DNA from: Corylus avellana
Taxonomy: Eukaryota > Streptophyta > Magnoliopsida > Fagales > Betulaceae
Length of the DNA: 64,000 bases
Assembly (NCBI RefSeq): GCF_901000735.1
Contig: NC_081541.1
Location: forward strand, 47,225,485-47,289,484
Direction: 5' to 3'
Part shown: piece by piece, positions 35,701-45,512 of the stretch
Layout: every line of letters begins with the position of its first letter
How positions within the stretch are numbered: position 1 is the first letter of the stretch
Notes under the pieces: generated by a model
What the model was told of the DNA's origin: nothing
Database searches by the model: none
The model's input: the letters and a program-made list of their open reading frames with translations, nothing else
Position numbers and translations under genes: made by a program

Positions 35701-38700
35701 ATAATCATAATCATTAAAGCATAAAGAGTAATAAAGCATAACATCTCATAATAAATCAAATGCATAATAAAATCATAGCCTTACTCAAAAAAAAAAAAAA
35801 AAGTAGCTTTAGGAGGGGCAAGGGATAACTGCTTACCTTTTCTCTGAATGTAAGCTGACCCTAACTAGAACCTGAGTCACAAGACCCAACTATGTCAACC
35901 TTAACTGATATAGGTCTAGTTGTCTTAACCCTAGTCGGAAGTTAGTCCGAATTAAAGACCCTTCTTGGTTCTTCTCCCTTGAATAACTTTTCTTAAAATA
36001 CACCTTAGGTTTAAGATTAAAAAACATCTCTCTCTCTCTCTCTCTCTCTCTTTGTTTTTGTTTTGTTTGAAAACTTCCAGAAACTCAAATTTTTTTTGAA
36101 ACTTCTAATTAGGGGAAACACCAAGATTGGTTGGCCCATTAGAGTCTTCGTCTAACTAGTTCAGGACTAATAGGCTTAAAATCTCTGACTTGGCTTACTA
36201 CTATTAACTAGCTTGGGCCCAATTAGCACTAATGCTTCTTGGGACCCTTAACCTAAGTCAATATGGATCAATTAAGAACATCTTAAAACATCTTTATGAA
36301 ATTTAATTCAATCAGAACACAATGCATGATTATTGAAAACGTTTGATGCTACATAATTCTGAAAGATGTATAGATTGATGCGAATTGATTTGTATAATTA
36401 AAACTCATCTTTTGAAGACCTTAAGACTAGTTTATAAGTCTTTGGAGTTTCCCAGAACCCTAAATCATCCCAAAAATCAGTTTTTGAAAACTATTTTTTA
36501 AAATTTAAGGATTTATACAACAACTATGCAATATAGGAATTGAAAACATGAAGTTGAAACATGTGAGAAGGGAATTCCTACCATAGCCGATTCTATACAT
36601 GGGTTTGAAACTATTTTCATGAATCTAGAACGATAAGTCATTGCACTCATATGCAATTCAGGTAGTTTATCATAGAATTGATTTGAACGATTGAAAACAT
36701 GATCAAATTAGTAGCGTGGATGTGTTTCTAAGATGCTTATATGCATGCAATCAATATAAAAATGTTGGTTCATTCAACCTATATCATATTATTTACAAGA
36801 ATTCATGCAAATGTTAAGATTTAAACATAGTCTAATGAAAACTAAACTTTTCATAAAAGTTATCAAAATAGGTGTAGAGATGTGAAACGTACAAACAAAA
36901 GTTGAGGATTGATGGAAGAACTTGTCCTTGAGGTGCTGCTAGGGCGATTGGGTGAGAGGATGTGAGAAAATAAAATTTTCTCAAGGACTAGGGGATTATG
37001 TGATTTCCTTAGGGAGGTGGGGGCTTGATGTGTTCTCTTGATTTTTGAGAAAAAAGTCAAGGAATGTGAGGCTATAGGGGTGCATGGCCATATAGAAGAT
37101 TGAAATAGGCTAGAGTTTGTCCTTTGTCTCCAAGGATTAGGGTATAGAAATCAGAAATTATAAATAATTCCCCTTTTAAATTTTTTGAGCAATCCGGGAC
37201 AAATTACCTCTGGATGTGCGGCACTTTTTCAACTTAGTTTTTATGCTCATGCAGCTTCTTTGAAAATTTTTTATTAATCATGTTGACTTCTTTTGATCCA
37301 TTTGACTAGGTTAGACCAATGTAAGGATGGGATATTACAGTTTTAACTGTAAATAATTCCAAAAGATGCGTTGTTCAGATTTTATTGATGTACTTAGGTA
37401 GGAAGCCATATACAGTTTGGTCAGAGCTTATTTTTTCCTAAACAAATCCTAGGCTAGAGAAATTTTTTTGCTATATAGGTCCAACATGAAGCAGAATAGT
37501 CAGAACAAGCAGTGGAAAAGTAACATGCTACTAAAAAAGTTAATAGTAAACATAAGACGAGATGTCAAAGATAATAGCATGCAGGAAGTTTAATGACATA
37601 GAATGCCAAATGTATTATAATACGGACATAGTTTTCCTTCAAACTGGGTTGGAGGAAATTCCTTCAGCCTATTCTATAAAAATGCTATATGTCCTCTACA
37701 TGTGAGAAACACATGTTTTTTTTTAGTTATACGGATAAAGTTTGAAGAAATTTTATTCAAAAAGCATGTGCTTCTCACATGTTATTTAAAAAACATGTGT
37801 TTTTCACATGAAAAACGACACATGTCATTTTTATAGAATTAAAGGAATTTCCTCTAATCTGGTTTAGAGGAAAACTCTGTTCACCTAGAAATCATGACAG
37901 AAATTGGTGAAGAGTATTATTGGATTCTTAAATTACATTGATTGTGATCCGATTGCCTGCATAATTCCTTTGTCTACAAAGCAGTCCAGTGTCTGTCTGT
38001 TTGGTTAGTTCTATGTCTGGAGCTGGTTTACTGTTCTGGGGAATACTGTTTCAGTCAGTGGAGTTAACTTGGGATATGAGCAAACTTATCATCTATTGGT
38101 GGCGAATAGCATTGACTTGAGAGTATTGGAGTACTTGATTTGATACTCGAATGATTTTTTTTTTTTTTTAATTTATAATATCTTCAACTTCACTTTCCTT
38201 TTTAATGCAGTAAGCACGAATGCTAGAGTTTGTTGTTTGCTCTTTTAATCAATAGCTTGTTTTTCTTTATTTCTTTATGAGCTTTCTTATTGACCTGATT
38301 TCAATAATCCGCTGGAAATTCTCTACAAGATCAGATTTGTTTGGTTTACTGCATCACTTTTCTATTCTCAAATTCTCTGATTGTGCAAGTAAATTTTCAG
38401 TTCATGCTGTTAGAAGTGTTTGCGAAAAAAGAAGAAGAAAGGTACTCTAATTTAGAAAAGGTTCAGCGATAAAGAACTTTTCATTGATAGAAAAAAGGAT
38501 CACGTGGTTCATAACACTATGGAGGGGCTTTGTTTTTTGGGGTACTGGGGATTTTATTAGGGGCACCAGCTATCTCTATAAAGCGTCAACTTTAATGTTC
38601 AATAAGAAGACTTTAGGGAAGTCTTTTTTTGGGTCAAAATCAATTTCATGATGAATTCTGTTGTGGATTATATGAGACTTCAAGGGCCACGTTTTGAACT

Positions 38701-39118
38701 AGCCGGTGGATTCTTTTTTTATTTTTTATTTTTCTCGTCTTTTCATGACAAAATCCAAATTAATAGAAAATTAGAACCACTTCCATTGAAGAGGGATGCT
38801 CCTCTGTAACTTAAGACATTCGTTGATTATGTAATGATGCAATTTATGTGCAGTTTATCACCAACCATCCTCACACCCCCTTCCCCCACTCTGGTCTTTC
38901 TCTCAGTCAATTGATTTTGGTTGTGTGGATTTGTCTGTAGGGAATCTGATAAAACAGATGAAGATGGTTCCAGTAGTGGTAATGGCAAGCGGCAATTGAA
39001 ATTAAGCAATGTTGGTTTCACTACATCCAAGAGGAAGAGTGAAGAAATTGAATCAAGTGGTAAAGGACGCTGCAAGTTTTTCCAGGCTCGCAAACTTGAG
39101 CAACTCACTTATTTCTAA
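23753..39118 (+). CDS. RNASEH2A: Ribonuclease H2 subunit A, 8 exons, complete
   Basis: Catalytic subunit of RNase H2, which cuts RNA in RNA:DNA hybrids and removes single ribonucleotides from nuclear DNA. Exons: 23753-23837, 23917-23988, 28561-28684, 28770-28857, 33231-33368, 33453-33540, 33640-33760, 38941-39118. They join in frame to 297 aa, close to the remembered ~296 aa of Arabidopsis At2g25100. Catalytic acidic residues D20 and E21 (GIDEAGRG), D127 (YVDTVGD) and D155 (KKADSLFP) are all present and offset by 14 from human D34/E35/D141/D169. Conserved [19 protein letters not shown] and [17 protein letters not shown] follow. The GTG-initiated extension upstream was not used because the ATG gives the conserved MGSE start. 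Introns 2, 4 and 7 are 4.4-5.2 kb and full of transposon remnants, yet all splice sites are canonical GT-AG. Confidence 0.96.
24780..25004. mobile_element. PIF/Harbinger-like MITE nested in the gypsy fragment
   Basis: TTA flanks both ends (24777-24779 and 25005-25007). The TIRs are GAGTTTGTTTTGGATTG and, reversed, GAGCATGTTGGGATTG. 225 bp, AT-rich, non-coding. TTA duplication with GAG...CTC ends fits the Harbinger superfamily. Confidence 0.75.
27161..27340 (-). mobile_element. LINE 3'-end fragment nested in the gypsy RT region
   Basis: It splits the gypsy reverse-transcriptase frame between AFQF and the following [12 protein letters not shown]. On the minus strand it ends in A-rich sequence with the AAGTATATAAGAGA-type tail shared with other LINE ends here. 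5'-truncated. Confidence 0.6.
27681..28024 (-). mobile_element. LINE 3'-end fragment
   Basis: Starts with poly-T followed by GATAAATAATGTATATTCAA and the GCGCAGAGGGGCGCAACC block. It is co-linear with the LINE at 49146-49870, including the coding remnant of its last domain. It lies at the truncated 5' side of the gypsy fragment. A 20-bp direct repeat, TATAGCTTGAAGTTTATTGC, follows at 28025-28044 and 28061-28080. Confidence 0.65.
29787..30809. mobile_element. PIF/Harbinger-like element carrying an LRR gene fragment (Pack-type)
   Basis: TIRs GGGCTTGTTTGGTTTGCGGA and, reversed, GGGTTCGTTTGGTATACGGA match at most positions; inner AT-rich arms repeat GGAATA/TATTCC motifs. TTA follows the right end, while the left flank is CCA. 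The duplicated copy B at 31924-32196 shows the unoccupied site (TTTTCTTAGTGTTCC), so the 1,023 bp are an insertion. No transposase is encoded. The centre carries 480 bp of open LRR sequence. Harbinger assignment rests on TIR style and the TTA and is tentative. Confidence 0.75.
30020..30505 (+). pseudogene. Captured leucine-rich-repeat receptor fragment
   Basis: Open translation shows plant extracellular LRRs: [20 protein letters not shown], then [19 protein letters not shown], then [20 protein letters not shown]. There are about six repeats, with no start codon in context, no signal peptide, and no transmembrane or kinase region. It resembles LRR-XI receptor kinases such as the HAIKU2 group (recognition from memory, subgroup uncertain). 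It lies wholly within the TIR element and has no apparent promoter, so it is treated as a transduplicated fragment. The uninterrupted frame suggests either recent capture or chance. Confidence 0.75.
30888..31835. mobile_element. PIF/Harbinger-like non-autonomous element with TTA duplication
   Basis: Left end GAGCATCTCCAACAATAGTA and right end (reversed) GAGAAACTCTAGCAGTAGCT. TTA flanks both sides (30885-30887, 31836-31838). The unoccupied site GCAATTAAATC is in copy B near 32068-32070. It contains LINE-like A-rich sequence (31140-31385) and a 36-bp tandem repeat (31401-31492). Confidence 0.8.
31401..31492. repeat. 36-bp tandem repeat, ~2.5 copies
   Basis: GTGTTGCACCATACGTGTC starts at 31402, 31438 and 31474. 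It lies within the Harbinger-like element. Confidence 0.9.
31924..32196. repeat. Tandem duplication copy B, carrying empty insertion sites
   Basis: See copy A (29720-31922). It lacks both TIR elements and so preserves the pre-insertion sequence. It has its own small ~40-bp insertion/duplication at about 32105-32146. Confidence 0.8.
32198..32440. repeat. Degenerate ~68-bp tandem repeat
   Basis: The motif AAGYGTATCATCCCTRCTTAA with following GGGTTGCTAG and CT-rich tract recurs about four times, with one short unit. RNASEH2A intron 4. Confidence 0.65.
32444..32570 (+). mobile_element. hAT-like element end
   Basis: TAGGGGTGTACAAGTGGGGC followed by repeated GGTTA/TAACC steps is typical of plant hAT ends. 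No matching opposite end was found, so the element is truncated. RNASEH2A intron 4. Confidence 0.4.
33974..33993. repeat. (TA)n microsatellite
   Basis: Ten TA units following a GT run in RNASEH2A intron 7. Confidence 0.9.
34130..34440 (+). mobile_element. LINE 3'-end fragment
   Basis: The plus-strand translation [20 protein letters not shown] matches the end of the LINE ORF2 also seen at 52.9 kb (minus). It is followed by a 3' UTR and an A-rich tail at about 34425-34440. 5'-truncated, in RNASEH2A intron 7. Confidence 0.75.
34807..34840. repeat. Perfect 34-bp palindrome
   Basis: AAAACTTAGCTTATAAT and its exact reverse complement meet without a loop. One half recurs at about 34857-34874 and the other at about 35212-35224, bracketing a LINE-like insertion. 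Confidence 0.85.
34880..35207 (+). mobile_element. LINE-like 3' UTR fragment
   Basis: GT-rich leader-like text ends TAATAAGATTGCGCCCTTTT, then ACTTATCAAG and an A-tract. This is similar in style to the other LINE tails in the window. No coding sequence. Confidence 0.4.
36026..36051. repeat. (CT)n microsatellite
   Basis: About 13 CT units in RNASEH2A intron 7. Confidence 0.95.
37626..37881. mobile_element. MITE (family copy 2) in RNASEH2A intron 7
   Basis: ACATAGTTTTCCTTCAAAC and, reversed, ACAGAGTTTTCCTCTAAAC form the TIRs; GGAGGAAATTCCTT/GAGGAAATTCCTTT extend them. It also has internal ACATGTG inverted motifs. Same family as 23142-23379. Confidence 0.65.
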
Positions 39119-40003
39119 CTTGTGACAATCTTTTGTGAGTTCCAATAACTTATCTTCTTGAATTCTCAGTTAGATAATCATAAGATTATGCTCTTCACTT
39201 GGGACTTCACTCATAGCTTATATAAAGATGGTAGATGGGGGATTCCAGGCTTGCTAGATTTACACTAACGAAGTGGCAAATGGATTGAGTAATACGATTG
39301 AAAGATTAGTGAGAGTTTCTTGTCGTATTATTTTTACATGCATCACTTTGTTATGGTGACAAAAACTTCCCTATTTGATTTCATGGTCCTTGAGATTCAA
39401 TATTTGGTTTGAATGCAGTATCCTCTCTGAGTCATAGTACCCTTAAACGAAGTCATTCCAATTGCTGTAACTGATGCAGTTAGAAAGAAATTGTTCTAGG
39501 TCATTTTTCTGACCATAGATGATACTAATTGAAGAAAGAATGTTCCATTCGCCTAAACACTGCTTCATATGACTGAGTGAGAGTATGACAAGACCTTAAA
39601 TTTCTAAACAAGAATATAGCAGAAAGCTGAAGAACTCCTGGTCCTACTATTTACATTTTTCACTTTATACTATCCACCCGGTAGAACTTGAACCCATGAC
39701 CTCACCCTCCCAAAAATCACTTCTTCTTTTTCGTTTGTTTGTTTTTTCTTCTCTTTGGATTCATATGTTTACAATAATCTGGTAAACATCTTGATCTTCG
39801 TTCAACATAAAGCATTAATCTAAACAAGGCAAATGCAAATAATGCATGCATCAGACTCTGCCTGCATACTTTTTTAAACACATGAAGCATAAACACTAAC
39901 CAAATTCAATACATAAAGCAGAGTAACCGATATTTACAGCAAAGCATCAGTTAATAAGAAGTAAGCTTACAACAGAAAGTTAGAAGCAACATAATTTATT
40001 GTA

Positions 40004-40326
40004 CTAGTAGTACAAATGAGTGATAAGAGAAGCCAAGGTGGCTGCAACCAAGATTAAGATTGAAACTCCTATGGAGTTCCGGTTGCTGTTGCCAGAGCCA
40101 TGTTGATGATGGTGGTTATTGGCGGCACCTGCTGCATATACCGGGATAAATGCTGTACCTCCTTGTCCATTAGGTGAACGGGAGCCGCCATTATTTCCAT
40201 TCTCACCAGCGCCAGTGACTCGACCACCATTAACATGTCCACCATTTCCATGTCCGTAGGCATGTCCAATCTTGCTGCCATGCCGAGGTACATTTTTTTC
40301 TCCCAAGTGACTTTCCTGCGAAGAAT
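40004..40326 (-). CDS. C-terminal exon of a small Gly/His/Asn-rich, probably GPI-anchored secreted protein
   Basis: The exon follows a good acceptor (TTTTGCAG) and encodes 106 residues, beginning with a split codon (xAT) and SSQESHLGEKNVPRHG. A Gly/Asn/His-rich middle (GHAYGHGNGGHVNGG, NNHHHQHGSG) follows. It ends in a hydrophobic tail after small residues (NSIGVSILILVAATLASLIT), as in GPI-anchor signals. A signal peptide is expected on an upstream exon. The in-frame read-through to an ATG in the intron (from 40375) makes a poor one. A better candidate lies at 46183, beyond a retrotransposon. I recognise the style but not a named family. Confidence 0.65.
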
Positions 40327-40967
40327 CTGCAAAATGCAATATTAGGAGGGTACATTTGGAAAAGGTGAGTGGCATAATGGAGAGGCAAGGCTCTTGTGTG
40401 CTTCAAGCTTAAGAAAATGCATTCTGATATAAAATTTTGAGGTTGTTTGCTTGGTTGACTGGTTTACAGTATCTAGTTGAGTTAAATGTTGGCGTTAGAT
40501 TAAGCAATCCAATCTTAAGTTGATGGCTTTGCAGAATTCTTCTAGCCAAAACCAAATCAACCATATTATAAAACCAAATATTGAACTGACTCTCTTCTAG
40601 GGTTTCACTCCTATTAGAGTAAATATTATTTAGTAGATTGTTACATATAATTGTTATATAATTTGGATGACGTATTAGTGAAAATAAGCTTTTGTGAATG
40701 TTTTACGTACATTGAAATTTTGATGGTGATTACATAATAGTGAAAGAACAATATTTCTATCACCCCTGTAGACAATATTCCATGAGTTTGTCAAAATTAA
40801 CAGAAGTGGCAGAGTGACTTATCATGCACATGCATTAGAAATTTAATGATCCAGTGGGAATAAGGTTCGTTTTTATTTTATGCCACTATTTTATGTTGAG
40901 TGTGTGTTGGAACCTTAAAACATCATCTTAATTAACCACTTCTAATTACCTTCTTTAATTGTCTCTA

Positions 40968-41723
40968 TTACTTCTCCCCTTACAAAAGCCCAAAACTGAG
41001 GCCCACTATGAATGAAATCCCATGGCTTATAAGGCACATCAGTAAAGGCCTTGTGAAATCTTTATAATCAAGAGCCCTAAGAAGGGGAAGTCAACGGTTA
41101 TCGCCAGATCCACCTCAGAATCGTGCGGTTAGACATAAGATCGTACAAGTCCAATAATAGGAGAAGCCCAATCTTGGCTCAACAAACCCAATCTTGGCTC
41201 AACAAACACAATCTTGCCAAATAGTCTAGGTACATCTAGAAATCGCCATACAACCTTTCCAGAGATTATCGTAGGAAATATCCATTGAGCAACCATTCCC
41301 AAAGATCAAGGAAGTCAAGTAAGAGTCCCACAATGACTCACACACTGAGTCAACTCAAGGATACTCCACCTCGATTCTCTCAACAATCTCAATCCCACCG
41401 AAATAGCTCCAACAGAATATATTATCAAAACAACTAGATCCCACTTTCTCAAGTGAAAGTCCTGCGAGGACTCTCACTCTCAAGCTCTATCTATAAAAGG
41501 AACAACACACCACAATATCAAGGACACTCTATCTCTACTACTCTCATTTTTCATTATCATTACTCTATTATTATTTACTCTCATTTTATACAATTTTAAT
41601 TTAGGCATCGGAGGTGGAACAACCGCCACACCCCCCATTTTGCGGCCTTCAATCACTGGTCAATTTTTACTCTTAGCAAGCTTTGAAATCAAGTCGCTAC
41701 CAGGATTGACAACTGTCTCAACA
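40968..41723 (+). repeat. 5' LTR
   Basis: Matches 44575-45350. Shared text includes CCATGGCTTATAAGGCACAT, TTATCATTACTCTATTATTA and CAACTGTCTCAACA at the end. Small indels separate the copies. Confidence 0.85.
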
Positions 41724-41758
41724 GTTGGCGCCTTCTGTGGGAAACGAGGATCATTTAA

Positions 41759-42980
41759 ATGATCCAAAGTTCAAACAAGACAAGGTCACGAATGGTAGCC
41801 ACGAGATCTCAAGGCCAAACCGAAGATACCCTCAACATGGCCAATGTTCCTCCCCTCCAGCCAAAGAACACCAACCAAAATGATTCAAATGTCACCGAAA
41901 CTGTTGAAACTCTAACAACACCCTTCGTCTTTGGGCCGCACTTGCCAACTGACATGCACCTAGGGACGTTGGAGTTCCAGCTTGGACACATTTTAGAAAC
42001 AATGGAGTTGCTGTTGCAAAGGAGTTTCGAGAATTAGCACAGGGAGAAAGACTCATCGGATGCAGAATATCAACCTAAGACATCCAAACAAACCTAAAAA
42101 GCTACCTGGAAGCAAGGGAAAAACTGAGTTGACAGACGCTAGAGTGGACGCTATCCAAGTTGCCTGGAGGCAAGGGAAAAATTGAGTCGACAGACGCTAG
42201 AGTGGACGCTATCCAAGTTGCCTAGAGGCAAGGGAAAAACTGAGTCGACAGACGCTAGAGTGGACGCTATCCAAGCTGAACTGAAGAATATATCTCAACA
42301 ATTGAATGGTTCTCACAACCCTACAAGCGACGGTTTCTGCGGAACAGACTTACCGTTCACCAAAAAGGTAGCCGAGGCCAATCTGCCCCCAAGTTCAAGC
42401 TGCCGCACCTGGACTGTTATGACGAGAGCAAAGACCTAGCATACCATTTAGAGACTTACCGAGCTCACATCGTGTTACAGGCCTCATCAGATGCGATCAT
42501 TTGCTGAGCCTTCCTGCTCACTCTCAAGGGAGCAGCTAGACGTTGGTTCGGCAGTCTGCAACCGCAGTCCATTGGGACTTTTGCTGAGCTATGTAAAAGT
42601 TTCCTTTCCCATTTTATTGGAAATCGTCGACGTCGTAGGCCGGCGACATATTTACTAACAGTAAAACAGGAGTCGAATGAGTCATTAAAAAGTTATATGG
42701 CTCGATTCAACTGGGAGAACTCACTGTCGACGACCTAGACGAGAGGGTGGTACCCCCATTCCTTTTGGGAGGGATATGGCCTCATGGCCCATTTATGGCA
42801 AAGGCAGCTCGCAAGCCACTACAACATTTGGAAGAACTCATGGCGAAAGCTAAATTTATCAATGCGGAGGAAACAATAAAAGCATTTGCAGAGCAAGCAA
42901 AGAAAGAAAAATCTCCGGAAAGAGGGGAGAGTCGATGACCAAAAAGAGACATTCAGTCTCGCAGGGCAGAAAATAGTTTC
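41759..42980 (+). pseudogene. Broken gag of the LTR element
   Basis: Begins with basic, Gln/Asn-rich sequence (MVATRSQGQTEDTLNM) and later shows a retrotransposon-gag motif GAARRWFGSL and SNESLKSYMARFN. A 58-bp triplication (42102-42275) and stops shift the frame, so no intact product is made. Confidence 0.75.
42102..42275 (+). repeat. 58-bp tandem repeat x3 inside gag
   Basis: Each unit ends GGACGCTATCCAAG (42159, 42217, 42275). Because 58 is not a multiple of 3, the reading frame changes at every copy. Confidence 0.95.
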
Positions 42981-43497
42981 GTAGCATACCCCGCTCCTCA
43001 GTAATGTAGAACCAGGTGAACCACTATATGTTTATTTGGCGTCTTTAGCCACAACCGTAAGCTCCGTTCTTATCAAGGAAGATCGAAAGGCACATCCAAT
43101 AAAAGTGCTAACTAGTTAACTGCTAAAGGAAGCATTACATAATCCAGACACCTACCTAGCCCAGCGGACTGCTAAACCCGTCAGACAACTACTAAATCAA
43201 GCGGACACTTGCCAAATTCGGCGGCCTCATCAACGAGTTCTTTTTTTTTCTTCAAATTTCCGATCCCTACTTCTCCCCAACATCTACTTTAGGTTTTGCT
43301 ACCATTTATTTGTTGTTATACATTTTCTAACGTTGTTTCTTTAAAAATTGGCTAACGTATTGTCAACCCCATGTAAACACGAGCCAACATGAGCGTTAGA
43401 GGATCCATGGTACCATTGGGACCATTTTGCAGGAAAAATCGCCACTTTAAAGGCACTCTACATTATGCACTCCTACCAAAAAATTGCCACTTAAAAG

Positions 43498-43856
43498 GTG
43501 AGAGCCAACATCTTGCTTGGGCCGGTAAAGGTACTCCTTTACGCGGTTAATTAAAACAGTGTCTGGGTAGCCCACCTACAAAAACAAATCTCCACATGCA
43601 TGATATAACAAAGGTGAAGAGTCAACATCCCACCCGGGTTGGTAAAAGTATATCCCGTTCACAAAAGCTGTACTCCTTTACACACCTAGTTAAAACGGTG
43701 TCCGGGTAGCCCACCAACACGAAAACGCCTCCATTCGCATTGCACGACGGAAAAGTAAAAGGCCAACATCCTGCCTGGGTTGATAGGGGTATATCACATC
43801 CCAAGAGATAGTACCCCTCTATACAACTAATCAAAACAGTGTCGGGTAGCCTACTT
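43498..43856 (+). repeat. ~115-140 bp degenerate tandem repeat in the 3' internal region
   Basis: The phrases GCCAACATCYTGCYTGGG and CAGTGTCTGGGTAGCCCAC recur three times (from about 43498, 43613 and 43754). Tandem repeats between pol and the 3' LTR are known in Tat-lineage elements. Confidence 0.75.
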
Positions 43857-44107
43857 ACCAAAGTACAAATCGCAATCTTCAAAGGTGTCGGTAATATGCC
43901 CACTTACTAAAACGCCATCGTCGGATTGTGCATGTTGTATCACATTGGACCCGCTGTATTGCCTTGGACCCGCTGTATCGCCTTTGACCTGCTTGGATCA
44001 GACACCCAAACTCGTCTCCCCAAGCTCAAAAATGGATGCATGGCATATTAATTGCTACTCTTTACTTTTTCCTATGATTATTTGCTCTTTACTTCCGCGA
44101 CATATTA

Positions 44108-44240
44108 AGCCATGCGTACATACATACATACATACATATATACATTCATTCATACTTCCGATCATGCATCCATTCATGCAGACATCCACTCATACATGCA
44201 TCCATTCATGCAGACATCCACTCATACATGCATCCATATA
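44108..44240 (+). repeat. (CATA)n plus ~31-bp tandem repeat
   Basis: A CATA-rich run is followed by repeated CATGCAGACATCCACTCATA units. Low-complexity sequence before the 3' LTR. Confidence 0.85.
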
Positions 44241-44574
44241 GATACCTATGGACTTATGTTTTAAACCTCATACTACTCAAATAGTGCATGAGTATGCCTA
44301 CATACCAAATCAACATCTTCGGATTGTGTACGAGGTATCTTCTTGGGCCTTCTAGCACCAAACGCACAAACTCTTCTCCCAAAATCAAAATCAATTACAG
44401 AGTAATTAGTGCGATAATTTTTCTTGACTTTGGTGGAACATGCTTGGATCGAATTCAAATAAATATATACAAGAATTGCAAAAGACAATGGTAACATTAC
44501 TGGTGCGAAGAAAAGAAATTAATTCCCATTAGGCAACCACTGTGACCTAAGGAAATGGCGGGGTACTGGTGAGA

Positions 44575-45350
44575 CAAAATACTTTTCCCTTTACAAAAGC
44601 CAAAATTGAGGTCCACTATGAATGAAAACCCATGGCTTATAAGGCACATCAGTAAAGGGCTTGTGAAATCTTTATAATCAAAAGCCCTAAGTAGGGGAAG
44701 CCAACGGTTACCGATCCACCTCAGAATCGTGCAGTTAGACATAAGATCGTACATGTCCAATAATAGGGGAAGCCAAATCTTGGCTCAACAAACTCAATCT
44801 TGGCTTAACAAACTCAATCTTGTCAAATAGAGTCCAATTACATTTGGAAATCGCCACACAACCTCTTAGAGATTATTAGGGGAAATATCCATTAAGCAAC
44901 CATTCCCAAAGATCAAGGAAGTCAAGTAAGAGTCCCACAATGACTTACACACAATCAACTCAAGGATACTCCACCTCGATCCTCTCAATAAACTCAATAC
45001 CGCCGAAATAGCTCCAACATAATATATTATCAAAACAACTACATCCCACTTTCTAAGGGTGGTTACCAATATATGAGGAAAGTAAGTGAGAGTCTTGACT
45101 GTCACTCTCAAGGTCCATTTATAGAAGGAGCAGCACACCACAATATCAAGGACACCCTATCTCTACTACTCTCATTTTTCATTATCATTACTCTATTATT
45201 ATTTACTCTCATTCTATACAATTCTAACTTAGGCATCAGAGGTGGAACGGCCGCAACACCCCCATTTTGCGGCCTTTTATCACTGATCAATTTTTACTCT
45301 TAACAAGCTTAGGAATCAAGTCGCTACTAGGGTTGACAACTGTCTCAACA
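44575..45350 (+). repeat. 3' LTR
   Basis: See 5' LTR. It ends CTGTCTCAACA at 45350. Flanking target duplication was not identified. Confidence 0.8.
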
Positions 45351-45366
45351 GTTGCTATTGAATAGT

Positions 45367-45512
45367 GGTTCAAAGTAATATATATATATATATATATTTT
45401 TTTTTTGACATGTCCGCACAAGAGGGGGGAGGGGGATTCGAACTAGTGACCTCCGTTTTATTAGGCGTGATCCCAGCCGATTGAACTACCTCTTGAGGAC
45501 GGTTCAAAGTAA
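45367..45512 (-). mobile_element. tRNA-derived SINE with perfect 12-bp target duplication
   Basis: GGTTCAAAGTAA at 45367-45378 and 45501-45512 flank the insert. On the minus strand it reads GAGGTAGTTCAATCGGCTGG, then box B (TAGTTCGAATCC), GACATGTC, an A-tract and (TA)n tail. It lies 17 bp outside the 3' LTR. Confidence 0.85.

Larger units (their letters stand above)
34560..37339 (-). mobile_element. Degenerate LTR-like repeat region (tentative)
   Basis: On the minus strand the right edge starts TGTAATATCCCATCC, a form seen at plant Ty3/gypsy LTR starts. The 2.8 kb to the left are non-coding, with a (CT)n run. The left edge, target duplication and internal domains were not found. A LINE-like tail is inserted at about 34880-35207. 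Confidence 0.3.
40968..45350 (+). mobile_element. Deletion-derivative LTR retrotransposon (Ty3/gypsy, Tat-like)
   Basis: Two LTRs of about 756 and 776 bp (40968-41723 and 44575-45350) align closely from ACAAAAGCC to CTGTCTCAACA; the left LTR may start at TGTTGG (40905). The 5' LTR is followed directly by GTTGGCGCCTTCTGTGGGAA, a usual Ty3/gypsy primer-site context. The internal 2.85 kb has a broken gag (LTLKGAARRWFGSL near 42520-42560), then jumps to a stub of RNase H (EPGEPLYVYLASLATTVSSV near 43010-43070). Reverse transcriptase and integrase are missing. Non-autonomous. Confidence 0.85.

Noticed and set aside
39076..39118. PCNA-binding (PIP) box at the RNASEH2A C-terminus
   Set aside because: The end [10 protein letters not shown] is PIP-like in its aromatic pair but lacks the Gln and hydrophobic residue at the required spacing.
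39650..39720. Another SINE (GGTTCAAGTTC on the minus strand)
   Set aside because: Only a box B-like stretch is visible; no box A, tail or target duplication.
42102..42275. CRISPR-like regularly spaced repeats
   Set aside because: Units are directly joined 58-bp tandem copies without spacers, in a plant retrotransposon gag.
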